A stretch of 31,521 nucleotides of DNA. Source: an uncultured Geobacter sp. (lineage in GTDB: Bacteria > Desulfobacterota > Desulfuromonadia > Geobacterales > Geobacteraceae). Under the pieces are notes generated by a model. That model made no database searches, was not told the DNA's origin, and saw nothing but the letters and a program-made list of their open reading frames with translations. Location of the stretch: assembly GCA_937886325.1 (NCBI GenBank), contig CALABV010000208.1:1-31521 (forward strand). Direction: 5' to 3'. The position numbers and the translations under genes were made by a program. Shown here piece by piece: positions 6,401 to 15,135 of this stretch. Positions within the stretch are counted from its first letter, which is position 1. Each line of letters starts with the position of its first letter.

Positions 6401-9400
6401 ATGAATGACAACTCAAGCCTGCCAAACTCTTCTCCAACACCGACCGCCTTCATCTTCAGACTCGCGACCGGCGTTCTCCTCATTAATCTTTTCGTCTTCG
6501 CGCTGCAAGGATATTCTCTGCGTGAGAGTCGGCTCCAGTACGAGGAAAAAGCGCGTGTCGCGACACAGAACCTGTCGTGGGTCCTCCAGCAGACCATTGG
6601 CGGCACCATCGGCAAGGTCGATATCGTCCTGTCGTCGACGGGTGATGAAATCGAACGTCAGATCGCGAACGGCGGCATCAAAGCGTCTGAATTGAACTCT
6701 TTCATGATTCAACAGAAATCACGACTGCCTGAATTGGATGGCCTGCGAATGGCCGATGCGCGGGGAGATATCATCTACGGCTCCCCAATCGCAGCCGGCA
6801 CACGAAGAAACGTCGCGGACAGCGACTACTTCAGGCGACTTCGTGATGACGACAAGGCGGGATTGTCGATATCCAGCCCCCTGGTGAGCCGTGTCACCGG
6901 CCATTGGTCTCTCATACTCGCCAGGCGAATCAACAAACCCGACGGGTCCTTTGCCGGGGTCGTTAACGGCATTATTCCGCTGGCGCACTACTACAGACTC
7001 TTCGGCTCCATTGATGTGGGCATGCACGGTTCAATGAGCTTGCGTGACACGGGTCTGGGAATTGTGGCGCGCTACCCGATTACTCGTGACAGCGGGAACG
7101 CCATCGGCTCAAAGATAACATCCACGATCTTTCAAAATCTTATCAGGGCAAAACCGGAGAGTGCAACGCACACATCGGTATACCCCGTTGACAATATCAA
7201 ACGTACCTATACCTATCGAAGGATTTCCCCCTATCCGCTGTATATCACCGTTACTTTGGCCGAAAAAGACTATCTCGCAGAATGGCGAAGTGAAGTCAAA
7301 AGAATGGTGTTGCTTGCAGGGCTCTTTTTCGCATGTACCCTCTGTGCTGCCTGGTTCATTTACCGCGGCTGGAAACGAAAAAGGTCGTCAGTCGAAGAGT
7401 TGCGGCGACAATTCATCTTTCTGCAGCAATTGCTCGATGCCATACCTATTTCCGTGTACTACAAGGACGCAACCGGCATGTATGTGGGATGCAACACGGC
7501 GCTCGAGTCAATGACCGGGCTGCGGAAAGACCAGGTAGTCGGCAATTGTTCCCATGAGTTGTCCCTGGGAGATCATAAAGAGATTCATCGCGAGTCGGAT
7601 GCCGCCTTACTGGCCGCCCCTGGTGTACGGATATACGAAGGCAGTATCACGCACACGGATGGAACGGTACATGACGTCGTTTTCAATAAGGCAACCTATG
7701 TGGACGCGGGCGGCCGTAGTGCCGGCATCGTCGGCGCAATCATGGACGTGACCCAGCGAAAAAAGTATGAAGAATCCCTTTCCCGAATCAATCGAACGCT
7801 CAGGATGCTGATGAGATGCAACGAGACCCTTATCCGGACGGAAAATGAATCGGACCTTCTGCAATCCGTATGTGACGTCATTACGACGGACAGCGGGTAT
7901 CGCCTCGCATGGATAGGCTATGCGGAAAACGATGAATACAAATCAATACGACCGGTTGCTCAGAAAGGATTTGAAGACGGTCTGCTTGAAGGCTTGAAAC
8001 TCACCTGGGCCGACGAAGAAAAAGGTAGGGGCCCATCGGGAACAGCTATTCGTACCGGCTTGCCCTGTCTCATGAAAGACCTCCTGAATGACCCGCGGTT
8101 TGCACCCTGGCGCGAAGAGGCGGAAAAACGCGGCTGCCGATCATTATTGGCAATTCCGCTCGTTTCCACTGAAGGGACGTTTGGTTCTCTCTGTATCTAC
8201 GCCCCGGAGACCGACGCCTTTGACGCTGAAGAACAGGAACTGATGGTGCGATTGGCGAACGACCTGGTTTACGGCATCACGGCGCTGCGTACCCGCGAAG
8301 CGCAGAAGCGAACTGCAGAGGCGCTGCGCGAAAGCCTGGAACAGTATCAGAAACTCGCCGCCGACCGCGGGAGGGAGCACAGCCTTTTGCGTGCGCTTCT
8401 CGATTCCATTCCGGACCTTATTTTCTTCAAGGACTCCGAGAGCGTCTATCTCGGATGCAACAGGGCATTCGAGGCCTTTTGCGGCCGAACGGAAAAAGAC
8501 CTTATCGGGCGCACGGACCTTGACGTGTTTCCCCGGGACGTTGCGGTCTTTTTCCGTGACATGGACCGTAAAATGATGACGCTGAACTTGCCCCGCCGGA
8601 ACGAGGAGTGGGTAGACTACCCCGATGGCAGGCGCGCCCTGCTGGATACGCTCAAGACTCCGTTCTACGATCAGGACGGAAAACTTCTCGGAATGATCGG
8701 CATCAGTCGCGACATTACCGAGAAGAGACAGGCCGAGGAGGAACGCAAAAGCCTGGAAAGTCAACTCCAGCAGGCGCAGAAGATGGAGGCTATCGGGCAG
8801 CTAGCCGGTGGTATCGCCCACGATTTCAACAATATCCTGACGGCGATTATCGGCTACTCGGAAGTCATTCTCCTGCGCATGGGGGGAGACAGCCCGTTCC
8901 GGCATCATATGGAGCAGGTGCTGCAATCCGCGGAACGTGCGGCTGAACTTACCAAGGGGCTGCTCGCTTTCAGCAGAAAGCAGGTCCTCGACACCCATCT
9001 GATAGACCTGTGCGAGGTGTTTCGGGGGATGAAGCTGATGCTGTCGCGCATCATCCCGGAGGATATCGATTTCAGGACGACAGTTTCTCAAGAGAAACTG
9101 TCGGTGATGGCCGACAAGAGCCGGATAGAGCAGGTGCTCATGAACCTCGTCACCAACTCCAAAGACTCAATGCCGGAGGGCGGCACGTTATCCGTTGACG
9201 TTTCTCCCGTATCCATGGATGAAAAATTCGCCCATGCGCACGGTTTCGCCGAGGCAGGAAAGTATGCCTGTATCTCCGTAAGCGATACCGGCCATGGAAT
9301 GGACAGTGAAACACAGAGGAAAATCTTCGAGCCGTTCTTCACCACGAAAGAAGTCGGCAAGGGAACAGGACTCGGAATGGCAATCATTTACGGGATCATA

Positions 9401-9910
9401 AAGCAACACAACGGGGTCATCAACATCTATTCGGAACCGGGCAGCGGAACGACGTTCAGGATCTATCTGCCGCTGAGCAGCGGCAAAATAGATTCGACGG
9501 GAAAACACCCCAATACGGAGCAGCGTGCCGTGGGGACGGAAACCATTCTCCTGGTTGAAGACGATGTGTCGGTTCGGGAACTGCACGGGATGATACTTGA
9601 GGAGGCCGGATATACGGTTATCAAAGCGGTTGACGGTGAGGATGCGCTGGACAAGTTCAATGAGGACCGGGCAGCGGCGGATATGCTCGTCACCGACGTC
9701 ATCATGCCGAAGATTGACGGGAAAAGCCTCTATCAGGAAATTGCGAAAGCGCGACCCGACATGAAAGTGCTTTTCATGAGCGGTTACACGAGGGACATCA
9801 TTATCAAGAGGGGTATTCTTGACGACGAGATCAACTTTCTCTCGAAGCCGGTCACGTCATCCGCCCTGCTGGCAAAAGTGCGGCACATGCTAGACGGAAA
9901 AGATTCCTGA
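6401..9910 (+). CDS. membrane hybrid histidine kinase (Cache-like, PAS-GAF-PAS, HisKA, HATPase, receiver)
   Basis: This 1169-aa inner-membrane sensor is laid out as follows. TM1 is about 17-37. A periplasmic domain of some 260 residues (38-300) has the DxDYFRRL / DGSFAGVVNG signature of double-Cache sensors. TM2 is about 302-322. PAS1 is 335-455 (KDATGMYVGCN), GAF 465-635, and PAS2 660-780 (KDSESVYLGCN). HisKA has H807 in GGIAHDFNNILT. The HATPase has N915/N919 in LMNLVTNSKDSMPEGG, DTGHGMD (962-968) and GKGTGLGMAIIYG. The receiver domain (1047-1165) has acidic D1054/D1055, phospho-acceptor D1099 in VTDVIMP and K1149. All catalytic residues appear intact. AGGAG lies 11 bp before ATG 6401. It stands alone; no separate response regulator with a DNA-binding domain is next to it, so the output may pass to a histidine phosphotransfer protein elsewhere. 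The ligand is unknown; Cache domains often bind small organic acids or amino acids. Confidence 0.92.
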   Translation: MNDNSSLPNSSPTPTAFIFRLATGVLLINLFVFALQGYSLRESRLQYEEKARVATQNLSWVLQQTIGGTIGKVDIVLSSTGDEIERQIANGGIKASELNSFMIQQKSRLPELDGLRMADARGDIIYGSPIAAGTRRNVADSDYFRRLRDDDKAGLSISSPLVSRVTGHWSLILARRINKPDGSFAGVVNGIIPLAHYYRLFGSIDVGMHGSMSLRDTGLGIVARYPITRDSGNAIGSKITSTIFQNLIRAKPESATHTSVYPVDNIKRTYTYRRISPYPLYITVTLAEKDYLAEWRSEVKRMVLLAGLFFACTLCAAWFIYRGWKRKRSSVEELRRQFIFLQQLLDAIPISVYYKDATGMYVGCNTALESMTGLRKDQVVGNCSHELSLGDHKEIHRESDAALLAAPGVRIYEGSITHTDGTVHDVVFNKATYVDAGGRSAGIVGAIMDVTQRKKYEESLSRINRTLRMLMRCNETLIRTENESDLLQSVCDVITTDSGYRLAWIGYAENDEYKSIRPVAQKGFEDGLLEGLKLTWADEEKGRGPSGTAIRTGLPCLMKDLLNDPRFAPWREEAEKRGCRSLLAIPLVSTEGTFGSLCIYAPETDAFDAEEQELMVRLANDLVYGITALRTREAQKRTAEALRESLEQYQKLAADRGREHSLLRALLDSIPDLIFFKDSESVYLGCNRAFEAFCGRTEKDLIGRTDLDVFPRDVAVFFRDMDRKMMTLNLPRRNEEWVDYPDGRRALLDTLKTPFYDQDGKLLGMIGISRDITEKRQAEEERKSLESQLQQAQKMEAIGQLAGGIAHDFNNILTAIIGYSEVILLRMGGDSPFRHHMEQVLQSAERAAELTKGLLAFSRKQVLDTHLIDLCEVFRGMKLMLSRIIPEDIDFRTTVSQEKLSVMADKSRIEQVLMNLVTNSKDSMPEGGTLSVDVSPVSMDEKFAHAHGFAEAGKYACISVSDTGHGMDSETQRKIFEPFFTTKEVGKGTGLGMAIIYGIIKQHNGVINIYSEPGSGTTFRIYLPLSSGKIDSTGKHPNTEQRAVGTETILLVEDDVSVRELHGMILEEAGYTVIKAVDGEDALDKFNEDRAAADMLVTDVIMPKIDGKSLYQEIAKARPDMKVLFMSGYTRDIIIKRGILDDEINFLSKPVTSSALLAKVRHMLDGKDS

Positions 9911-9943
9911 ACATTTGCTGATTGAAGCGTCACCCACCCCCTG

Positions 9944-9968
9944 CCCCCCTCCCGTCAAAGGAGGGGGG
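9944..9968. terminator. GC-rich hairpin between convergent genes
   Basis: CCCCCCTCC (9944-9952) pairs with GGAGGGGGG (9960-9968), a perfect 9-bp stem around a 7-nt loop. It lies between the ends of the kinase gene (+) and the exported-protein gene (-). There is no T-run after it on either strand, so it may stabilise 3' ends or be a copy of a dispersed palindromic element instead of a classical terminator. Confidence 0.5.
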
Positions 9969-10060
9969 GGAATCTTTGAAATTATTACTGTCACAAGGTG
10001 CCGGGTTCATCAGTTGGAGTAGTCCGAAGATAACGACTCAAGCCTGATTCATCTCGTTCT

Positions 10061-10624
10061 TCAGTATTTTGAGATGGTCAACGGCACATTGAAGGTACCG
10101 GACGCCTCTGCCGCGACCTTTGCGCCGTTTTTCCTCTGCAACAGGAAAGTCCCGGAGATCTTCCCCGTGGAAATCCCGCTGATGGTGGATTTCCCTTCAT
10201 TACTGCCGAAGGAAAGAGTGGTCCCCTTGGGGCCGGAAAGAACCCTCACCGCCGCAAAACTCCAGAAGGGTTTGCCGTATCCGGCTTTCGGCGTGTACGT
10301 ACCATCGACCACGGGGTTGGAACCGTTCATGAACGTGACTACCAAGATGAAATCCTTCTTGTTTTTCAGGGGCAATACCATGTCGCTCGACATCGATTCC
10401 ACGGTGAAATCTCCGTTGGATAGATAGACCTCTATCTTTTTCCCGTCCTTGCTGCGTTTCGCGCCCGCGGAGCGGATAGTGCCGATAGCGAGCGGGGACA
10501 CCTCCTGGAAAGCCTTCATATCGGTGCAGAGAAGTGTCTTGATTGCGTTACCCTTGGGTGGGGCCGCGCCGACGCAGACAGGAACGAGAAGAACACACAA
10601 AAAAGCGATGAGCAGTTTTTTCAT
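10061..10624 (-). CDS. exported protein of unknown function
   Basis: The 187-aa protein starts with a clear Sec signal peptide (MKKLLIAFLCVLLVPVCVGA, then APP). ATG at 10622-10624 is chosen because AAAGGAGG sits 6 bp upstream and the signal peptide begins there; upstream in-frame ATGs lack such support. The mature part is rich in beta-type sequence with many Gly, Ser, Thr and Lys, ends in a strand-like tail (GTFNVPLTISKY), and has a single Cys. It looks like a small beta-sandwich secreted to the periplasm. No domain recognised. It follows another exported protein on the same strand with about 130 bp between them. Confidence 0.72.
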   Translation of the reverse strand: MKKLLIAFLCVLLVPVCVGAAPPKGNAIKTLLCTDMKAFQEVSPLAIGTIRSAGAKRSKDGKKIEVYLSNGDFTVESMSSDMVLPLKNKKDFILVVTFMNGSNPVVDGTYTPKAGYGKPFWSFAAVRVLSGPKGTTLSFGSNEGKSTISGISTGKISGTFLLQRKNGAKVAAEASGTFNVPLTISKY

Positions 10625-10752
10625 TGTTGCCTCCTTTGTGATGTGGTGCGTTGAATTCATTTCATATTCCCCTTTCGACACCGGATGAAACCGAGGATGC
10701 ATCACTTCCTTGCCCACTTGACCAACTATTGAATTCAGAATCCGGAAGAGCC

Positions 10753-11289
10753 TTACTTCCCGGCCGATTCCCGGAACGATCGCGACACCTTGTCCGCAAG
10801 CGCCTCGAATCTTTCCCGTAAGAGACGTGCGTCGCGACTAAAGGCAACGGCCATGGACCCGCCGTCGGCGAGCGGTATGAGATACAATTCAATCTCTCTC
10901 GGAGCAGGTATCTTCGAGGACAGGAGTTCGCCGGAAACCGTTCGACCGAGGAATGTTCGCGTAACCGTTTTTTCGGCCGACTTGGCTGTTCCCAGAAAGG
11001 TTGATTTCACATAGTTGACGATCTCGGAGTCGCTGTTTCCCAGTGCCTCGCGCAATTCCGCGGGTATGGCGACCAGAATGACTTCCATCAGAGCGTCCCC
11101 GTGAGAAGCCTCCGGCGGGTCCGTGATTGCCACCGCATCCAGACCAATTTCCGTGGGCCTAGACATCTCCGTGGGAGTATCGAACGATACCGTGCGCCAG
11201 GAAATATGAAAATTTCCACTCGTGAAAGCGGTTGACGCAAGACAAAGGAACAGAACAATCACCGCAGGGAAAAACCTGGTGTGCGTCAT
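10753..11289 (-). CDS. exported protein of unknown function
   Basis: The 178-aa protein begins MTHTRFFPAVIVLFLCLAST with a hydrophobic core and an AFTSG cleavage region, so it is probably periplasmic. GAGGAG lies about 9 bp upstream of ATG 11287-11289; the open frame extends further upstream but that part looks non-coding and overlaps a terminator hairpin. The mature protein contains a central segment with alternating charge (VNYVKSTFLGTAKSAEKTV), a strand-rich stretch (EIELYLIPLADGGSMAVAF) and a C-terminal amphipathic helix. No family recognised. It is probably expressed separately from acuI, because an intrinsic terminator lies between them. Confidence 0.68.
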   Translation of the reverse strand: MTHTRFFPAVIVLFLCLASTAFTSGNFHISWRTVSFDTPTEMSRPTEIGLDAVAITDPPEASHGDALMEVILVAIPAELREALGNSDSEIVNYVKSTFLGTAKSAEKTVTRTFLGRTVSGELLSSKIPAPREIELYLIPLADGGSMAVAFSRDARLLRERFEALADKVSRSFRESAGK

Positions 11290-11372
11290 TTCACTGATCT
11301 CCTCAAATGTGCGGCAAATGCGGGAGGTTAGTACAGCGGACTTTAAAAGGCATCCCCGCGCGCCATGCCCGC

Positions 11373-11421
11373 AAAAAAGAAAGCCGTCCCCTGAAATGTC
11401 ACTACGACAGGGACGGCTTCC
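11373..11421 (-). terminator. Rho-independent terminator of the GGDEF-acuI unit
   Basis: On the minus strand AAGCCGTCCC pairs with GGGACGGCTT (11410-11419 with 11381-11390), a 10-bp stem with a 19-nt loop, followed by TTTCTTTTTT (complement of 11373-11382). It lies 150 bp past the acuI stop and just ahead of the exported-protein gene. Confidence 0.8.
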
Positions 11422-11571
11422 AAAAAAGTGCTTCACGGGTACGCCATTAAACGACTCCGCACGCGCTTAATTTCAAACTCAACTGGTTCTTCAATAATGC
11501 ATAAGTTTCATTATGTCAACCTGATTGGTTCAATACGCTCTTTCGTTCAGGAAAAAGGCACGGCATAAACT

Positions 11572-12609
11572 TCAAGGCAGCCTTACAACCACCCGCCCGC
11601 AAATACCCCCTTCAAGTATAAGCCGGATCTTGTTTTCCAGCTCGTCCAACGGCGCCTCTGTAACCATTTCTTCCAACTGACTCGGTTTCCAGTCGCCGGC
11701 CAGCCTTTCCCATGTCTTGAGGCGCATATCGGCCGGACAGTTGACGGAATCGACGCCGATCAGGCTCACCCCCCGAAGGATAAAGGGGTACACGTTCATG
11801 GACAGATCCGCCGAGCCGACCAGTCCGCAGCACGTGACCGCTCCCCCGTAGCGGGTAGCTTTTACGGCAGCCACGAGGGTCTCCCCTCCGACAACATCCA
11901 CGGCTCCGGCCCAGCGCTCTTTCATCATCGGCCGCTCGACACCTTCGGTTACTTTTTCGCGCGAAACGACATCCGCTGCCCCCAGAGAACGGAGAAGCTC
12001 TTCAGAGGAGACCTTGCCGGTGGAAGCCACAACACGATACCCGGCATGTGCAAGGAACGACACCGCCATACTGCCGACACCACCGGTTGCGCCGGTAACC
12101 AGCACATCGCCGTCCCCCGGTTTCACTCCGGCCTGTTGCAGCTTCAAGACAGACAACGCTGCCGTGAATCCGGCCGTACCAATCGCCATTGCCTCGCGGG
12201 TAGTCAGTCCGAACGGGAGAGGTACTGCCCACTCAGAAGGAATACGGATGTACTGCCCCCAACCGCCGTCGGTTTCCATGCCGAGGTCGTATCCGGTAAC
12301 AAGCACCGTGTCGCCCGGCGAGAAACGAGGGGATCCGGAGGTGACCACTTCTCCTGCCGCGTCGATTCCGGGGGTGTGAGGGAACTGCCGTGTAACTCCG
12401 GGATGACCGGTGGCTGAGAGGGCATCTTTGTAATTGAGGGACGAGTAGCGGACTCGTATCAGCAGATCTCCGTCAGGCAGGTCATCAATGGAACGCGGTA
12501 CGATGCCGCGCACGAATCGCTTGTCTTCGGTCTTTTCTACGACGAACGCGGAAAACTCCCCTATGCCGTCCATTTTCAAATCGCTTGCCGTCTTTTCTTC
12601 CGCTTTCAT
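11572..12609 (-). CDS. acuI: AcuI/YhdH-family NADPH-dependent acrylyl-CoA reductase / quinone oxidoreductase
   Basis: The 345-aa protein belongs to the medium-chain dehydrogenase/reductase superfamily and aligns by eye with E. coli YhdH along its length. Shared stretches include SSLNYKDAL, PGID.AG, IGTAGFTA, the NADPH-binding loop VTGATGGVGS, SLGA, YGG.V..CGL and PFILR.V.L.GVDSV. The zinc ligands of alcohol dehydrogenases are absent, as expected for this zinc-free branch. Family members reduce acryloyl-CoA to propionyl-CoA or act on other electrophilic enones. The N-terminus is about 15-20 residues longer than YhdH; ATG 12607-12609 is supported by an AGGAGG site, so the extension seems real. 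It starts 17 bp after the stop of the GGDEF gene on the same strand and is probably co-transcribed with it. Calling it AcuI rather than a generic YhdH-type reductase is inference. Confidence 0.86.
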   Translation of the reverse strand: MKAEEKTASDLKMDGIGEFSAFVVEKTEDKRFVRGIVPRSIDDLPDGDLLIRVRYSSLNYKDALSATGHPGVTRQFPHTPGIDAAGEVVTSGSPRFSPGDTVLVTGYDLGMETDGGWGQYIRIPSEWAVPLPFGLTTREAMAIGTAGFTAALSVLKLQQAGVKPGDGDVLVTGATGGVGSMAVSFLAHAGYRVVASTGKVSSEELLRSLGAADVVSREKVTEGVERPMMKERWAGAVDVVGGETLVAAVKATRYGGAVTCCGLVGSADLSMNVYPFILRGVSLIGVDSVNCPADMRLKTWERLAGDWKPSQLEEMVTEAPLDELENKIRLILEGGICGRVVVRLP

Positions 12610-12626
12610 GTGCGCCTCCTTTCATG

Positions 12627-13652
12627 TCAGAAGAGCTCTATCTCACCAGCGGCTATCTCGGCTATGCTCACCAGCCCTTCCCGCAGCAGGTCATCGAAGA
12701 ATTCCACCCTGTTACGGCCTTTTCTCTTTGCATGGTACAGAGACTGATCCGCCCTATCAAGCAATGTCGCCGTAAAGATGGTAGGTTCCATCTTTACCAC
12801 ACCGGTGCTCACCGTAACCTGACCGACCTGGGGGAAGGGATGGTTTTCCACCGCTTCGCGGAACCGCTCGAATGCCCTGTGGGCATGTTCTTCCGTATCC
12901 GTCCGGACAATAACGACGAATTCTTCCCCACCGAACCGAAACAGGAAATCGCTTTCCCGGAAGTGGTGCTGCATGAGTTGGGCAAGGAGCAGGAGTACTT
13001 CATCACCGTACAGGTGTCCCCAGGTATCATTTATGCGCTTGAAATTATCCACATCAACCATGCCGAGCCAGTATGTGACGTTGTCCTTGTTGACAATGCT
13101 GCGACGATCGATGGGAACCGGATCGGTGCAGGGAGGCGGCTCATTGTAGATTTTCTGGATAACCTCTTCGAAGGTCTTTCTGTTGGCGAGACCGGTCAAC
13201 TGGTCGCGTTGCGCCTCGATGAGCACATCATAGAAATTCCGGTAGATCTGGAGAAGTCCGCGTATCATGTGGGAGTTGAACTTGGTCAGCTCCCGCGAGG
13301 TAACCGCAACCAGAAAGACGTTCTGAGACTTGGTCTGCATGACGTGCCACGCAACAAGCATGCTCCCGGAATCAATCCGGGTGCGGAAAGACTGTTTCGT
13401 TCCATGTACGATGTCAAGGGCGGTAAAGATTTCGTCGGACAAGGAGAAATTATCCGATAAAATCTCGTACTTCTCCTGCCTGAGGTGCAGCTGGTAGCAC
13501 GGCCTCCCCCGTTTATCCAGCTTCAGGATCGACAGTTCGAGCGGATGGATAAACTCGGCAAGAGTCTTGAGCAGGCTGAACTCCATCAGTTCGATATCCT
13601 GAATACCGGTGAGACTGACGAGTTTATCGAGAAGCCGTGGCGCGTTCGTCAT
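12627..13652 (-). CDS. GGDEF-domain diguanylate cyclase
   Basis: The 341-aa soluble protein has a C-terminal GGDEF domain (about 145-320) that makes cyclic di-GMP. The signature is RFGGEEF (GGEEF at 241-245); DQLTGLANR marks its start, and VDVDNFKRINDTWGH holds the metal-binding Asp. An inhibitory I-site RESD (232-235) is correctly placed five residues before GGEEF, so product feedback is likely. Residues 1-140 form an alpha/beta sensory domain with no certain family match and no membrane segment. The start ATG 13650-13652 has GGAGG 8 bp upstream; the open frame extends 50 codons further, but that part looks like intergenic DNA. It is followed closely by acuI. Confidence 0.9.
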   Translation of the reverse strand: MTNAPRLLDKLVSLTGIQDIELMEFSLLKTLAEFIHPLELSILKLDKRGRPCYQLHLRQEKYEILSDNFSLSDEIFTALDIVHGTKQSFRTRIDSGSMLVAWHVMQTKSQNVFLVAVTSRELTKFNSHMIRGLLQIYRNFYDVLIEAQRDQLTGLANRKTFEEVIQKIYNEPPPCTDPVPIDRRSIVNKDNVTYWLGMVDVDNFKRINDTWGHLYGDEVLLLLAQLMQHHFRESDFLFRFGGEEFVVIVRTDTEEHAHRAFERFREAVENHPFPQVGQVTVSTGVVKMEPTIFTATLLDRADQSLYHAKRKGRNRVEFFDDLLREGLVSIAEIAAGEIELF

Positions 13653-14091
13653 TATGTGCCGCCTCCATGCGCGTATGTAGTGCTGAATGGAAACCTGAAT
13701 CCGCGGCGCCTGAACGCCGAGATGAGCGGAATGCCGGGGTTCGAACGTCGCCGGCGCTGCTTCACGCCGTTTCCGCCGGTGACCTTCGACGGGCCGGTTC
13801 AATCAGCGGGAAAGCAGGAGACCGAGGCGTTCCGCGAAGGCGAAGGCGTGAAGGCGTCACAGATTCAGGGGATACAAAACTGAGAAGAGGAGTATCACAG
13901 CTCAGCACCCAATCACAAGCACAATTATGATTATTTCAAGGCGATAAATCACTTCCTGAAGCCTGGAAAACATCGATATTTTGAATAATTCCATGAAAGC
14001 GGTATAAAAGGCGTCGAAGAATCGGACTGGGGAAAGGGAAGTAGGAAGGGAAAAAAGAAGAGAATCTCGTGAAGGAATTCCTGCCACCCTT
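13653..14091. other. 439-bp intergenic region
   Basis: Separates the diguanylate cyclase start from the waaC stop, both on the minus strand. The part next to the cyclase (to about 13880) is GC-rich and has open frames on both strands without start sites or recognisable sequence. The part from 13890 to 14060 is AT-rich and is the likely place for the cyclase promoter, though I find no convincing -35/-10 pair. No gene or RNA supported. Confidence 0.5.
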
Positions 14092-15135
14092 TCACCCGCC
14101 GAGCGCCTTCTCCACGGCACGCATCACGTCGTCAACCGCAATCGTACGCATGCATCTGTCATTTTTGTCGCATTCGGTGCGAAAACAGGGGGCGCAATGG
14201 ATGGGAGTCTGGACGATGACGTGTCCGGGTCCCCGGGGGCCGCTGCGTTTGCCGTCGCTGGCCCGGTAGAGGGAGACGGTGGGAGTTCCGACCGCCGCGG
14301 CGATGTGGATCGGTCCGGTATCGCCGCCGACTACCAGGTCGACCTTTTTCAGGAGGGCGGCAAAGCCTTTGAGCGGAAACCTGTCAAGGACCCGGGCGCC
14401 GGGGCCGATTCCCGCTGCAATCCCGGTAACCGCCGCGCGTTCCGCCTCGTTGCCCCACGAAAGAAGAATCGACGATTCGGGATAGTTTTCCAGCAGCCTC
14501 TTGCCCAGGTCGACCCACGCCTCCTCGAACCAGAACTTGGTCTCCCAGGTGGTGCCGTAGTGGAAAAGGAACACCAGACCGTCCGACATGGTGGCCAGCA
14601 GGGTTCGCGCCGTCTCGTCGTCCTCCGGCGAAGTATATATGTCGGAGGATAGTTTCATCTTGTTGAAATCCCTGCCGAAAGATACGCTCACGATCCTCAG
14701 ATACTGGTCGGTGATATGGTAGTCCTGGCGACGGAGGGGAACCTGGCGGGTCGTAAAGAGGAGATTGACGGACTCCTGAAGCACTTCCCGTTCGAAGCCG
14801 ATGCGCTTTTCCGCCCCGCTCAACCAGTCCACCAGCCCGCTTTTCAGGTTTCCCTGGATGTCGAACACCAGATCATAGTCGCGCTCCTGGAGCGCAAGTC
14901 TTACGGCGCCTATCTCCCGACGGGTAGCGGCCGAAAAGGGCTTTTTCCGCCATACCTTGGTGCGGACCGTGTGGAGCTCGGTGATGAGCGGATTGCCTTC
15001 CAGAATCTCCCGAAACGGCTCCTCCACGATCCAGTCAACCTCGATGCCCGGCGACACCTGATGGAGATAGTCGAGCACCGGCAGGGCGTGGATGATGTCG
15101 CCCAGGGCGCTCATCTTGACGATCAGGACCCGCAT
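14092..15135 (-). CDS. waaC: LPS heptosyltransferase I (GT9)
   Basis: The 347-aa protein is a glycosyltransferase family 9 enzyme. Its N-terminus MRVLIVKMSALGDIIHALPV is typical of WaaC, which adds the first heptose from ADP-heptose to Kdo of the lipopolysaccharide inner core at the cytoplasmic face of the inner membrane. Other features are DWIVEEPF, DLVFDIQGNLKSGL (acceptor-side domain), FHYGTTWETKFW, and the nucleotide-sugar signature GGDTGPIHIAAAVGTPTVSLY. The start overlaps the end of the second GT9 gene by 13 bp, so the two are translationally coupled. A C-terminal cluster of Cys (HCAPCFRTECDKNDRC) also occurs in many GT9 proteins. Confidence 0.87.
   Translation of the reverse strand: MRVLIVKMSALGDIIHALPVLDYLHQVSPGIEVDWIVEEPFREILEGNPLITELHTVRTKVWRKKPFSAATRREIGAVRLALQERDYDLVFDIQGNLKSGLVDWLSGAEKRIGFEREVLQESVNLLFTTRQVPLRRQDYHITDQYLRIVSVSFGRDFNKMKLSSDIYTSPEDDETARTLLATMSDGLVFLFHYGTTWETKFWFEEAWVDLGKRLLENYPESSILLSWGNEAERAAVTGIAAGIGPGARVLDRFPLKGFAALLKKVDLVVGGDTGPIHIAAAVGTPTVSLYRASDGKRSGPRGPGHVIVQTPIHCAPCFRTECDKNDRCMRTIAVDDVMRAVEKALGG

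Noticed and set aside
12585..13460. Plus-strand open frame of 291 codons
   Set aside because: Antisense to the GGDEF gene; its start overlaps the acuI start region and no motif is present.
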